From: Irregularibacter muris
GTDB lineage: Bacteria; Bacillota; Clostridia; Eubacteriales; Garciellaceae
Length of the DNA: 64,000 bases
Direction: 5' to 3'
NCBI RefSeq assembly: GCF_024622505.1
Contig: NZ_JANKAS010000001.1
Coordinates: forward strand, 310,001 to 374,000
Shown here: positions 9,103 through 17,422 of the stretch, piece by piece
Position numbering within the stretch: the first letter of the stretch is position 1
Layout of the letters: the number at the start of each line of letters is the position of its first letter
Translations under genes and position numbers: made by a program
The notes under the pieces: model-generated
The model's database searches: none
What the model saw: the letters and a program-made list of their open reading frames with translations, nothing else
What the model was told of the DNA's origin: nothing

Positions 9103-10581
9103 ATGGTTAGAGTAAGATTCGCACCAAGCCCAACAGGATATTTACATATTGGTGGACTGAGAACAGCATTATATAATTACTTATTTGCTAAGAAAAACAA
9201 TGGGACAATGGTATTAAGAATAGAAGATACCGATCAAAATAGATTAGTAGAGGGTGCCATTGAAGGCCTTATCCAATCCATGAATTGGGCAGAGGTTTAT
9301 CATGAAGAAGGTCCATTTATCCAAGAAGGAAGGATTATACAAAAAGGGGAAAATGGCCCATATATTCAGTCAGAACGATTACCTATTTACAAAGAATATA
9401 TTCAAAAACTATTGGACAATGGCTGGGCCTATTATTGTTTTTGTTCTAAAGAGAGATTAGATAAAGTTAGAGATGAGCAAAAGGCTAAAGGGGACATTGC
9501 AAGATATGATGGACATTGTAGAAATTTAAGTCAAGAGGAAATAGAAGCAAAATTAAAGGAAGGACAACCCTATGTCATACGTTTGAAGCTACCAGAAAAC
9601 CGTTTGGTGACCTTTGATGATATTGTCAGAGGACATATCGAAGTCAACACCAACGACTTAGATGATCAGGTGCTGATTAAATCTGATGGTTATCCAACCT
9701 ATCATTTTGCTGTGATTGTAGATGATTATTTAATGGGGATTACCCATATTATTAGAGGAGAAGAGTGGTTACCCTCTACACCAAAACATGTGCTTCTTTA
9801 TGAGGCTTTTGGATGGGATGCTCCCCAATTCGTCCATTTACCAAATATCCTAAACCAAGATCGAAAAAAACTAAGCAAGCGTCAAGGGGACGTTGCGGTA
9901 GAAGATTTTATGAAAAAGGGATATTTACCAGAAGCTTTAGTGAATTTTATTGCACTACTGGGATGGAGCCCAGGAAATGAAGAAGAAATATTCTCCATAG
10001 AGGAATTGGGACAATTATTTGATTTAGAAAGAGTCAATAAATCCGGAGCAGTTTTTGATGTAAGTAAATTAAATTGGATGAATGCCCACTATATTAGAGA
10101 AGCATCTGTTGAAAGAATTACAAAGTTGTCTATTCCTTATTTATTAGAAACAGGATATATTCAGGAGGAAGACCTAGAAAAAAGATATGAGTGGATTGAA
10201 ATGATGGTAGAATCCATTAAAGATAAGGTTTCCTATTTATCTCAAATTCCTGAGCAAGCTGCCCTTTTCTTTAAAGATGAAATCTCTTTAGAGGATCAAG
10301 AGTGTCATGATATTTTACAGGGAGAACAAATCCCCAAGCTGATTACTGTATTTAGAGAAAAAATACAGAAAACAGAAAATCTAGATCCTACAATAGCAAA
10401 GGGTATATTTAAAGAAATTCAAAAAGAAGAAGGAATTAAGGGAAAGAATCTATTTATGCCAGTGCGTATAATGCTTACGGGGCAAATGCACGGGCCAGAT
10501 TTAATGAAAATTATCACTGTTTTAGGTGAAAAGCGTATTGTAGAAAGATTAAACTATGTAGAGGATCAATATATTTCTTAA
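9103..10581 (+). CDS. gltX: Glutamate--tRNA ligase
   Basis: Class I aminoacyl-tRNA synthetase, 492 residues. Signatures are PTGYLHIGG (HIGH motif, about residues 9-17) and KKLSKRQGD (KMSKS). A short insertion precedes [12 protein letters not shown], as in other clostridial GltX proteins. The anticodon-binding helical domain fills the C-terminal 150 residues. GGAGGG lies 12 nt before the ATG. The gene ends at a strong bidirectional terminator shared with the convergent ferritin-like gene. Confidence 0.96.
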   Translation: MVRVRFAPSPTGYLHIGGLRTALYNYLFAKKNNGTMVLRIEDTDQNRLVEGAIEGLIQSMNWAEVYHEEGPFIQEGRIIQKGENGPYIQSERLPIYKEYIQKLLDNGWAYYCFCSKERLDKVRDEQKAKGDIARYDGHCRNLSQEEIEAKLKEGQPYVIRLKLPENRLVTFDDIVRGHIEVNTNDLDDQVLIKSDGYPTYHFAVIVDDYLMGITHIIRGEEWLPSTPKHVLLYEAFGWDAPQFVHLPNILNQDRKKLSKRQGDVAVEDFMKKGYLPEALVNFIALLGWSPGNEEEIFSIEELGQLFDLERVNKSGAVFDVSKLNWMNAHYIREASVERITKLSIPYLLETGYIQEEDLEKRYEWIEMMVESIKDKVSYLSQIPEQAALFFKDEISLEDQECHDILQGEQIPKLITVFREKIQKTENLDPTIAKGIFKEIQKEEGIKGKNLFMPVRIMLTGQMHGPDLMKIITVLGEKRIVERLNYVEDQYIS

Positions 10582-10583
10582 AG

Positions 10584-10631
10584 CATAATGAATAAGAGGG
10601 AGACCATATCGGTCTCCCTCTTATTCATTAT
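10584..10631. terminator. Bidirectional terminator between gltX and the ferritin-like gene
   Basis: A long near-perfect palindrome (AATGAATAAGAGGGAGACC / GGTCTCCCTCTTATTCATT) lies between convergent genes and would form on either strand. Confidence 0.88.
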
Positions 10632-10643
10632 GTAAAAAATAAA

Positions 10644-11162
10644 TTAATCTAAAGCAAGATAATTTTCCATGTCCTCCCAGTCTTCTTTTAATAGTTTTCT
10701 ATATTCCTTCTGAAAAATCTCTTTGTGTCCATTTTCCCACTCTGATAGTTGAAGTAAGAATTTTTTCACTTCTTCATTTTCTACGTTTTCTGCTGCATTT
10801 TTATAAAATTCACAAAAGTCTCCTTCAATGATATAGGCCATTCTCATAATTGCTAAATCAGAAATTTGTGTGTCTTCATTTTCAGTAGGCACTAAATCTG
10901 CAGCTTGGCCAAAGATTTTTGGGCTATCAAAATACTCTCGATCATCTACAACCCAAGAAATTACCTTTAGGTCATCCTTAGTATTTAATTCATCATATTT
11001 TTTTTCTAAGAGATTGTAATGATCTCTTTCCATTTTTGCTAAATCATCAAATAATTCTTTAGTGCCCTTATTTGTGACTACATCTCGGTAGTATTCATAA
11101 AAATTTTCCCCTTGTTTTTCTAAACGCATACCAAATTTTAATATTCTTTTGATTTTCTCCAT
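10644..11162 (-). CDS. Ferritin-like (rubrerythrin-type) diiron protein
   Basis: 172-residue four-helix bundle. The start at 11162 is set by GAGGAGG immediately upstream on the minus strand; the longer reading has no such site. Two E-xxxx / ExxH pairs are visible: LEKQGENFYEYY with MERDHY, and IEGDFCEFY with WENGHKE, the pattern of carboxylate diiron centres. No rubredoxin-type Cys motif is present, so it resembles the erythrin domain alone. Peroxide reduction or iron handling is inferred from the family. Confidence 0.8.
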   Translation of the reverse strand: MEKIKRILKFGMRLEKQGENFYEYYRDVVTNKGTKELFDDLAKMERDHYNLLEKKYDELNTKDDLKVISWVVDDREYFDSPKIFGQAADLVPTENEDTQISDLAIMRMAYIIEGDFCEFYKNAAENVENEEVKKFLLQLSEWENGHKEIFQKEYRKLLKEDWEDMENYLALD

Positions 11163-11297
11163 AATATACCTCCTCAAGTATCCTATTTCAGTTATAATAT
11201 ACCCTGGATAGAGAAAAACAATCAAATTAAAAATTAAATATTCCTATTTTTTTTGTATTAGGATATGATAGAATAAAAGCAAAAAGGAGGTTGCGTT

Positions 11298-11786
11298 ATG
11301 TTTAGTAGACGTTCATTATTACATAGATATGCCTTGGAAGATTTAAGAGAGCTGGGATGTACTGTAGATGAGATTGATAACAATATCGTCTATGTAAAAT
11401 ACTATATTCATCCAGAGTCTAATCCAGATACACAATTTAAGTTAAAATATACCTATCATCGGGATAATCATGGAGGATTTTTCATTGATAGAATTAGACC
11501 TTATAGCCTTCCTTTGGGAAGATTTGAAACAGAAGAAGAGATCGTGAAATTTATTTTAAAGGATATTGAGCTATTTAGCAATGCTGTAAATAGCAATAAT
11601 TTCCCTGAATTTGTAGAGTTGGGAAATAGGATTGAGACCTTTAAACATTCCTTTGAAAGCTTTTTCCTCCATAAAAATGTGGAAACTGGTGATCTCCGTA
11701 ATATATCCAATGAAATTCTTAGTATCATTGAAAGAATAGAAGCACTTAGTAAAAAAAGAAAAGATATCATCATAGAAGAAGAGTGA
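11298..11786 (+). CDS. Conserved-looking hypothetical protein
   Basis: 162 residues, not recognised. AAGGAGG lies at good distance from the ATG, and a terminator follows at once, so it is a real single-gene unit. The N-terminal half is mixed alpha/beta with a YVKYYIHPE strand; the C-terminal third is helical and charged (IIERIEALSKKRKDIIIEEE), possibly a coiled coil. No signal peptide or membrane segment. It sits between the ferritin-like gene and a sulfurtransferase. Confidence 0.75.
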   Translation: MFSRRSLLHRYALEDLRELGCTVDEIDNNIVYVKYYIHPESNPDTQFKLKYTYHRDNHGGFFIDRIRPYSLPLGRFETEEEIVKFILKDIELFSNAVNSNNFPEFVELGNRIETFKHSFESFFLHKNVETGDLRNISNEILSIIERIEALSKKRKDIIIEEE

Positions 11787-11787
11787 G

Positions 11788-11814
11788 AAAACTTTGCTTA
11801 ATTGCAAAGTTTTT
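11788..11814 (+). terminator. Terminator of the hypothetical gene
   Basis: AAAACTTTGC / GCAAAGTTTT stem with loop TTAATT, ending in a T-run. Confidence 0.82.
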
Positions 11815-11882
11815 GTACTATCTTAAATAAACATTTAGAAAACAGAATATCGCACTACAGGAATTTATTGAGGAGGGTAAAA

Positions 11883-12716
11883 ATGAAAAATTTAGTGAGT
11901 GCTCAATGGCTTTGTAAGAATATATCGGATAAAAATATTGTTATAGTAGACTGTAGATCCAGCTTGGTTGAAGGAGAGGACGGATATCAAAATTATTTGA
12001 AAGCCCATATTCCTGGGGCCTATTTCATAAATACTAAAAATCAGCTATCGGGATCTAAGGGAGTACATGGGGGTAGACATCCATTACCAGATACAATGGC
12101 TTTTAAAAAAACAATAGAAGAAATGGGAGTGAGCAAAAACACTATAGTTGTTGCCTATGATGATAATAAATTATTTACTGCTGCTAGACTTTGGTGGCAA
12201 TTAAAATATATTGGCCATGAAAAAGTCTATGTCTTGGATGGTGGATTAGAAAAGTGGCTAGAAATAAATTATCCATTGTCAAAGAATATTCCTGAACAGC
12301 GAGAGGGAAATATTCCCATCAATATAAACAAAGAAATGCAAATTACTGCCCAAGAAATTCAACAAAGGTTAGAAGATGACACGCTTGTGCTTCTTGATGC
12401 TAGGACAAAAGAAAGATATATTGGAGAAGTGGAACCAGTAGATAAAATAGCTGGTCATATACCAGGAGCCAAACTTTATCCAGCAGAGGATAATTTAAAA
12501 GAAAAGGGTGAGTGGAAGGAAAAAGATAAATTGGAAAAAAGATTTGAAGATATTAAAAATTATCAGGACATTGGGCTGTATTGTGGTTCAGGCATAAATG
12601 CTTGTATGAATTTTATTGCCCTTGATGAACTAGGTCTAAAGGCAAAACTATATGTTGGAAGTTGGAGTGATTGGATTACCTATAGAGACTACCCTATTGC
12701 TAAGGGAGAGAAATAA
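11883..12716 (+). CDS. Two-domain sulfurtransferase (rhodanese family)
   Basis: 277-residue SseA-type thiosulfate/3-mercaptopyruvate sulfurtransferase. ATG 11883 follows GAGGAGGG; the longer reading to 11802 overlaps the preceding terminator. Two rhodanese domains are seen: the N-terminal one (VDCRSS... AHIPGA, inactive) and the C-terminal one (LDARTKERYIGEVEP, then the active loop CGSGINA, Cys about residue 239). The loop resembles the CGSGVTA of mercaptopyruvate enzymes more than the CRKGVTA of thiosulfate enzymes, so mercaptopyruvate is the likelier donor. Confidence 0.9.
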   Translation: MKNLVSAQWLCKNISDKNIVIVDCRSSLVEGEDGYQNYLKAHIPGAYFINTKNQLSGSKGVHGGRHPLPDTMAFKKTIEEMGVSKNTIVVAYDDNKLFTAARLWWQLKYIGHEKVYVLDGGLEKWLEINYPLSKNIPEQREGNIPININKEMQITAQEIQQRLEDDTLVLLDARTKERYIGEVEPVDKIAGHIPGAKLYPAEDNLKEKGEWKEKDKLEKRFEDIKNYQDIGLYCGSGINACMNFIALDELGLKAKLYVGSWSDWITYRDYPIAKGEK

Positions 12717-13092
12717 AATATTTAATCATTTTTTATCGAATAACATAAAGGTTAAGTGCAAATCTTCCTCCTAATAAGGTGATTATAAAATTAAGGACAA
12801 TTAATTAACATTGCTGGTGTTCATTGCTATTATTATTATTATTATTATGAAAAATTCTTAAAAAGCAGTGTAATTATTCTAGTATCTATGGAAACTTTAT
12901 CCCTCAGAATAAAGGATAATTCCCTAACAGTAATAATGGATTGGTGATATTTACAGATAAGGGAAAGATTGATAAACTAATAATATGAGGTATTGTGCAA
13001 GCTAAATAGGAGATTTAACTTGTACAATAATTGAATATACCATCTTTCTTGTAAATAAAAGAAGAAAAAAGTTTTCAGGGAAAGGAGCAACA
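12717..13092. other. 376-nt non-coding region before the GntR gene
   Basis: No ORF is supported. It holds a (TAT)7 tract at 12828-12848, a weak TATCC/GGATA hairpin near 12900-12920, and two TTGTRCAA elements at 12993-13000 and 13020-13027. The latter resemble the core of the palindrome upstream of the target operon and may serve autoregulation. No clear promoter hexamers could be fixed. Confidence 0.5.
12828..12848. repeat. Trinucleotide tract (TAT)7
   Basis: Seven uninterrupted TAT units in the non-coding region about 245 nt upstream of the GntR gene. Such tracts can vary in copy number by slippage. Confidence 0.9.
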
Positions 13093-13785
13093 ATGTATTT
13101 AAAATCTAATGCAATGCCTATCAGTGTGGATGAAGTGTATAAAGATATGTTAGAAAGAATTATTAACTTAGAGCTTGAGCCTGGAAGAAAGATAAGTGAA
13201 AATGAAACCTGTGCGGAATATAATGTATCACGTTCAGTAATACGTACAGTATTTACTAGATTAAAGGCACAAAAACTAGTTGAAATATATCCTCAAAGAG
13301 GTACATATATTAGTCTAATTGATGTCAATTATGTAAATGATGTTTTATTTTTAAGGAATGCTTTAGAAAAGGAATGTTTATCTAAGATAATAAAACTTCC
13401 CCATAAAGAAGAATTAATTAAAGAATTAGAAAAAAATCTAGAACAACAAAAATTATATTATCATCGTGAGGGCTATCCTGACGAATATAAAATGTTAGAT
13501 GAAGAATTTCACAATTTATTAATAAGTGGAAGTAAACGAAAGGGACTAATTGATTTAATCAAGGAACCTTTAATCCATGTCAATAGATGGAGAAATTTAT
13601 ATGTTAGCTATACCCATAGTTTATCTGACATATTTGATGAACATCAGGCAATTGTAAAGGCACTGAAAGATAATGATCTAAAATTAGCTCAAACCCATAT
13701 AGAAGAACATATAAGGACAATCGCAGAAGCCAGTACAGAATCTAGTCAAGCTTTCCCTCAATATTTTCACTTTCTATCTGAATAG
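13093..13785 (+). CDS. GntR-family (FadR/FCD) transcriptional regulator
   Basis: 230 residues. The N-terminal winged helix (NVSRSVIRTVFTRLKAQKLVEIYPQRGTY region, residues 45-75) is followed by a helical FCD ligand domain with Asp/His candidates for metal binding (DEEFHNLL, DEHQAIVKAL, HIEEHI). AAAGGAG precedes the ATG. It lies directly before the 2-hydroxyacyl-CoA operon and a GntR-type palindrome (14088-14109) sits at that operon's start. It probably acts as a repressor released by an acid or CoA-pathway metabolite. Confidence 0.9.
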   Translation: MYLKSNAMPISVDEVYKDMLERIINLELEPGRKISENETCAEYNVSRSVIRTVFTRLKAQKLVEIYPQRGTYISLIDVNYVNDVLFLRNALEKECLSKIIKLPHKEELIKELEKNLEQQKLYYHREGYPDEYKMLDEEFHNLLISGSKRKGLIDLIKEPLIHVNRWRNLYVSYTHSLSDIFDEHQAIVKALKDNDLKLAQTHIEEHIRTIAEASTESSQAFPQYFHFLSE

Positions 13786-13808
13786 AATAAAAACTAAAAA
13801 TACTCAAG

Positions 13809-13917
13809 AAAATCATACCCGTGATTTCTAAAAATTGGTGATTTTATAATAAAATCACGAAATATAAGCAATATTTGCTCAATATTTTAGAGAAAATCAC
13901 CAAGGTATGATTTTTTG
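13809..13917 (+). terminator. Large branched terminator/leader structure after gntR
   Basis: AAAATCATACC (13809-13819) pairs with GGTATGATTTT (13904-13914), ending in a T-run. Inside, GTGATTT (13821) can pair with AAATCAC (13894-13900). A perfect 21-nt hairpin, GTGATTTTAT / ATAAAATCAC, lies at 13838-13858. The outer stem with U-tract acts as a terminator; the nested repeats are unusual. Confidence 0.7.
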
Positions 13918-14087
13918 TATATAATTATAAAAATCTATTTACAAACACAGGAATAGGTGTTAATATTTTAACTAGACAAAACATTAACAAATATTTTTGA
14001 CGATTAATTAGATAAAGATCATGATTTGATTTAGCATGTGTTAATTTTACTTATAGAAATAAAAACAATACATGCAATTATTTTTCG
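13918..14087. other. Upstream region of the dehydratase operon
   Basis: AT-rich, no ORF. Candidate -35 elements TTGACG (13997) and TTGATT (14026) are present but no partner hexamer is convincing. The operator palindrome follows directly. Confidence 0.35.
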
Positions 14088-14109
14088 GAATACTTGTATA
14101 CAAGTATTC
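14088..14109. promoter_or_regulatory. 22-bp perfect palindrome, probable GntR operator
   Basis: Arms GAATACTTGTA / TACAAGTATTC with no spacer. The core TTGTATACAA fits the GntR-family yGTM-N0-1-KACr pattern. It lies 28 bp upstream of the first operon start codon and 300 bp after the gntR stop. Binding by that regulator is inferred. Confidence 0.7.
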
Positions 14110-14136
14110 TAGAATCCATGAAATGGAGGGGGGAAA

Positions 14137-14913
14137 TTGTATACACTAGGTGTAGATGTGGGTTCCACTACCTCAAAATGTATGATTTTAAAAGATGGAA
14201 AAGAATTTGTTTCCTCATCAATAGTTGCTGCCGGCACAGGTACCAATGGACCTGAAAGGGCATTAGAAGAAGTGATAGAGAAAGCACCTATTCTTGAACA
14301 AGATATTGCTTATATAGTGGCCACAGGATATGGGCGTACTTCCTTTAAGATAGCAAATGAAGAAGTGAGTGAACTAACTTGTCATGCAAGGGGGGTACAT
14401 TTTACATGTCCTGATGTTCGCACAATTATTGATATAGGTGGACAGGATGTAAAAGTACTTGCCCTAAATGAGAAGGGCAGAATGTTGAATTTTTTAATGA
14501 ATGATAAATGCGCAGCTGGTACAGGAAGATTTCTTGATGTCATGGCCAATATTTTGCAATTAAATATTCAAGATTTGGAAAAGCAAGCGGCCAAATCAAG
14601 TAATCCCGTAAGAATTTCAAATACTTGCACGGTATTTGCCGAATCAGAAGTCATATCTCAGCTAGCCTTAGGGGTAAAATTACCAGATTTAGTAGCAGGA
14701 ATTTGTGAATCAGTGGCTCGAAGAGTAGGCTCTCTAGCAAAAAGAATTGGAATCAGAGAAAAAGTTTATATGAGCGGTGGAGTGGCACAAAATGGTGGAG
14801 TAAGAACAGCCCTAGAAAGTTTTTTAGAAACTGACATTGTATTTACCAAAGATGCCCAGCTTATGGGTGCTTTAGGTGCAGCTTTACTCGCTTATGATAA
14901 AGCAAATAAATAA
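14137..14913 (+). CDS. 2-hydroxyacyl-CoA dehydratase activator (archerase)
   Basis: 258-residue homodimeric ATPase of the HadI/HgdC/FldI family that injects a low-potential electron into the dehydratase. TTG 14137 follows a GGAGGGGGG site. ASKHA phosphate-binding motif GVDVGSTTSK (residues 5-14), DIGGQD and the two Cys motifs NDKCAAGTGRF and NTCTVFAESEV that bridge one [4Fe-4S] between subunits are all present. The close match to HadI of Clostridioides difficile is from memory, not alignment. Confidence 0.94.
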   Translation: MYTLGVDVGSTTSKCMILKDGKEFVSSSIVAAGTGTNGPERALEEVIEKAPILEQDIAYIVATGYGRTSFKIANEEVSELTCHARGVHFTCPDVRTIIDIGGQDVKVLALNEKGRMLNFLMNDKCAAGTGRFLDVMANILQLNIQDLEKQAAKSSNPVRISNTCTVFAESEVISQLALGVKLPDLVAGICESVARRVGSLAKRIGIREKVYMSGGVAQNGGVRTALESFLETDIVFTKDAQLMGALGAALLAYDKANK

Positions 14914-14927
14914 AGGGAGGTATTTTT

Positions 14928-16166
14928 ATGGCAGAAGCAGTAAAAAAACAAAGACGCCCAGTAGATCCAAACTCAGCAAAGTATAAGCTCAATCAGATTA
15001 TTGTGAAGCATTATCAAGAGGCCCAAGAGGCAAAGGATCGGGGTGAAATGGTAGGATGGTGTGCCAGTAATTTCCCCCAAGAAATTCATCAGACCCTAGG
15101 TTTAAAGGTATGTTATCCGGAAAACCAAGCAGCCGCTATTGCCGCTAGGGGAGCTGGCGAAAAACTGTGTGAAATCGCAGAAAGTGATGGCTATTCTAAT
15201 GATATTTGTGCCTATGCTAGGATAAGTTTAGCTTATGCCAAAATTAAGGATGCACCAGAACAGAATATGCCCCAACCTGATTTTCTACTATGTTGTAATA
15301 ATATATGTAATTGCATGATTAAGTGGTATGAAAACCTTGCAAAGGAATTAAATATTCCTTTAATTATGATAGACATCCCCTTTACTACAGATTATGAGGT
15401 GTCTGATGCCCAAATAGCTTATGTAAAAGGACAATTTTTAGAAGCCATAAAGCAATTAGAAGAAATCACTGGGAAAAGGTGGGATGATGAAAAGTTTAAA
15501 GAAGTTATGGCCATTTCCAATCGCACCTCACGAGCATGGTTAGAAGCTACATCCTATACAAAATATGAGCCCTCACCATTAAGTGGATTTGATTTGCTTA
15601 ATCACATGGCCGTTGCAGTTTGTGCTAGGGGTACCGTAGAGGCAGCAGAAGCCTTTGAAACTTTGACAGAAGAGTATAAAAAAGCGGTACAAGAAGGAAG
15701 CAGTACCTTTAGGGCAGAGGAGAAACATAGAATTATGTTTGAAGGGATTGCCTGTTGGCCACATCTACGAACCACTTTCACTGGATTAAAAAACCGGGGC
15801 ATTAATATGGTAGCGACTATTTATGCAGATGCTTTTGGAGTTTGTTATGACGATTTTGACGGTCTTATTAAGGCTTACTGTAAAGTACCTAATTGTATGA
15901 ATCTGGAAAGGGCAAGGGATGTTCGAATTGATATTGTAAAGAGGACAAGAGCAGAGGGACTCTTAGTACACACCAATAGATCCTGTAAGTTGTGGAGTGG
16001 ATTTATGTACGAAATGAGTCGTCAAATTGGTGAGGAATGTGAACTTCCTGTAACTTCCTTTGATGGAGACCAGGCTGATCCACGTAACTTTTCTGAAGCC
16101 CAGTATGATACCAGGGTACAAGGATTAACAGAGATAATGGAAGCAAATAAGGAGGGGAACAGATAA
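14928..16166 (+). CDS. 2-hydroxyacyl-CoA dehydratase, alpha (HadB/FldB-like) subunit
   Basis: 412 residues. With the next gene it forms the oxygen-sensitive [4Fe-4S] heterodimer that dehydrates (R)-2-hydroxyacyl-CoA to (E)-2-enoyl-CoA through ketyl radicals. The family motifs VGWCASNFPQE, YPENQAA and CNNICNC with conserved cysteines are seen. GGGAGG precedes the ATG. The stop overlaps the next start by one base (TAATG), typical of coupled subunits. The substrate side chain cannot be read from sequence. Confidence 0.93.
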   Translation: MAEAVKKQRRPVDPNSAKYKLNQIIVKHYQEAQEAKDRGEMVGWCASNFPQEIHQTLGLKVCYPENQAAAIAARGAGEKLCEIAESDGYSNDICAYARISLAYAKIKDAPEQNMPQPDFLLCCNNICNCMIKWYENLAKELNIPLIMIDIPFTTDYEVSDAQIAYVKGQFLEAIKQLEEITGKRWDDEKFKEVMAISNRTSRAWLEATSYTKYEPSPLSGFDLLNHMAVAVCARGTVEAAEAFETLTEEYKKAVQEGSSTFRAEEKHRIMFEGIACWPHLRTTFTGLKNRGINMVATIYADAFGVCYDDFDGLIKAYCKVPNCMNLERARDVRIDIVKRTRAEGLLVHTNRSCKLWSGFMYEMSRQIGEECELPVTSFDGDQADPRNFSEAQYDTRVQGLTEIMEANKEGNR

Positions 16167-17287
16167 TGGCAGATATTAAAAAAATGTTGGATAAATTTCA
16201 TGAAGTTGCAACCAATCCAAAAATGCAACTGGAAAGATATTTAGCAGAAGGTAAGAAAGCAGTAGCCTGTGCTCCTGTTTATACACCAGAAGAGATTATT
16301 CATTCAATGGATATGGTTCCCTTTGGCGTGTGGGGAGCAGATATGGAATTAAAGGAATCCAAGAGATACTTTCCAGCTTTTATTTGTAGTATTGCTCAAT
16401 CTGTTTTAGAACTTGGAGTAGGTGGAGAATATGAAGGGGTCAGTGCTATGGTTATTCCTAATTTATGCGATTCCCTAAAATCCTTGGGACAAAACTGGAA
16501 ATATGGTGTTTCAGGCATTCCTCTTATCCCTATGAACTACCCCCAAAATAGAAAGATTAAGCCAGGCATTGGTTTTACTAAGGCGAGTTACGAAAGAGTA
16601 ATCAAAGATTTAGAAGAAATAACAGGTCATCAATTTGATGATCATTCTTTGGAAAAGTCAAGTGAAATATATAACAAACACAATGCTGTGATGAGAGAAA
16701 TCTCTAAATTATTAGGAGATTACCCCTCTATAACAGCCAGCCAAAGAAATGATATTTTTAAAAGTGCTTATTTTATGTTAAAAGAACAACATACTTTACT
16801 GGTTAAAGAATTAATTGAAGAGCTTAAAAAAATGCCAAAGGAAGAAAATAAAAAGATTCAAGTGGTTACTTCTGGTATTTTAGCAGATAATCCAAGCTTA
16901 CTATCTATTTTTGATGAAAATAATCTCCAAATTGTTGGGGACGATATCGCTCATGAATCAAGACAATATCGAGTAGATACTAAACCAGCGGATACAGCAT
17001 TGGAGGCTTTAGCTAATAAGTTCGCAGAGATGGATTATTGTTCAGTATTATATGATGTTGATAAAAAACGAGCTGATTATATTGTAAATATGGCCAAGGA
17101 TAGAGGGGCTAAGGGGATTCTAATGGTTATGACTAAGTTTTGTGATCCGGAAGAATTTGATTATGTCATTATTAAAAAAGCATGTGATGCTGCATCACTT
17201 CATTGCATCCAAATTGAAGTAGATAGACAAATGGTAAATTATGAGCAAGCAAAAACGATGATTCAGACCTTTAAAGAAAATATTTAA
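16166..17287 (+). CDS. 2-hydroxyacyl-CoA dehydratase, beta (HadC/FldC-like) subunit
   Basis: 373-residue partner of the alpha subunit. Landmarks: VACAPVYTPEEIIHSMDMVPFG at the N-terminus (substrate pocket in HadC), FICSIAQSVLELG and NLCDSLKS with cluster cysteines, and KFCDPEEFDY near the end. The start overlaps the previous stop. A hairpin (17320-17366) separates the three dehydratase genes from the transporter. Confidence 0.92.
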   Translation: MADIKKMLDKFHEVATNPKMQLERYLAEGKKAVACAPVYTPEEIIHSMDMVPFGVWGADMELKESKRYFPAFICSIAQSVLELGVGGEYEGVSAMVIPNLCDSLKSLGQNWKYGVSGIPLIPMNYPQNRKIKPGIGFTKASYERVIKDLEEITGHQFDDHSLEKSSEIYNKHNAVMREISKLLGDYPSITASQRNDIFKSAYFMLKEQHTLLVKELIEELKKMPKEENKKIQVVTSGILADNPSLLSIFDENNLQIVGDDIAHESRQYRVDTKPADTALEALANKFAEMDYCSVLYDVDKKRADYIVNMAKDRGAKGILMVMTKFCDPEEFDYVIIKKACDAASLHCIQIEVDRQMVNYEQAKTMIQTFKENI

Positions 17288-17319
17288 TAAAGTAATTCTT
17301 ATTGCACATGAGACTGAAT

Positions 17320-17366
17320 TTTTCTGCGGCACAAATTAAAGATTACAAAATATATGCTGCAGAAAA
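17320..17366 (+). repeat. Intercistronic hairpin after the dehydratase genes
   Basis: TTTTCTGCGGCA pairs with TGCTGCAGAAAA (12 bp, one G-U). No U-tract follows, so it is more likely an mRNA processing or stability element than a full terminator. Confidence 0.55.
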
Positions 17367-17422
17367 CCAATTGGGCAATCTTTAAAAAATAAATTAAATT
17401 CCTATGAATAGGGGGAAACGTT

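Noticed and set aside
11802-11882. Upstream extension of the sulfurtransferase frame to 11802
   Set aside because: It overlaps a terminator and lacks a ribosome site; ATG 11883 has GAGGAGGG.
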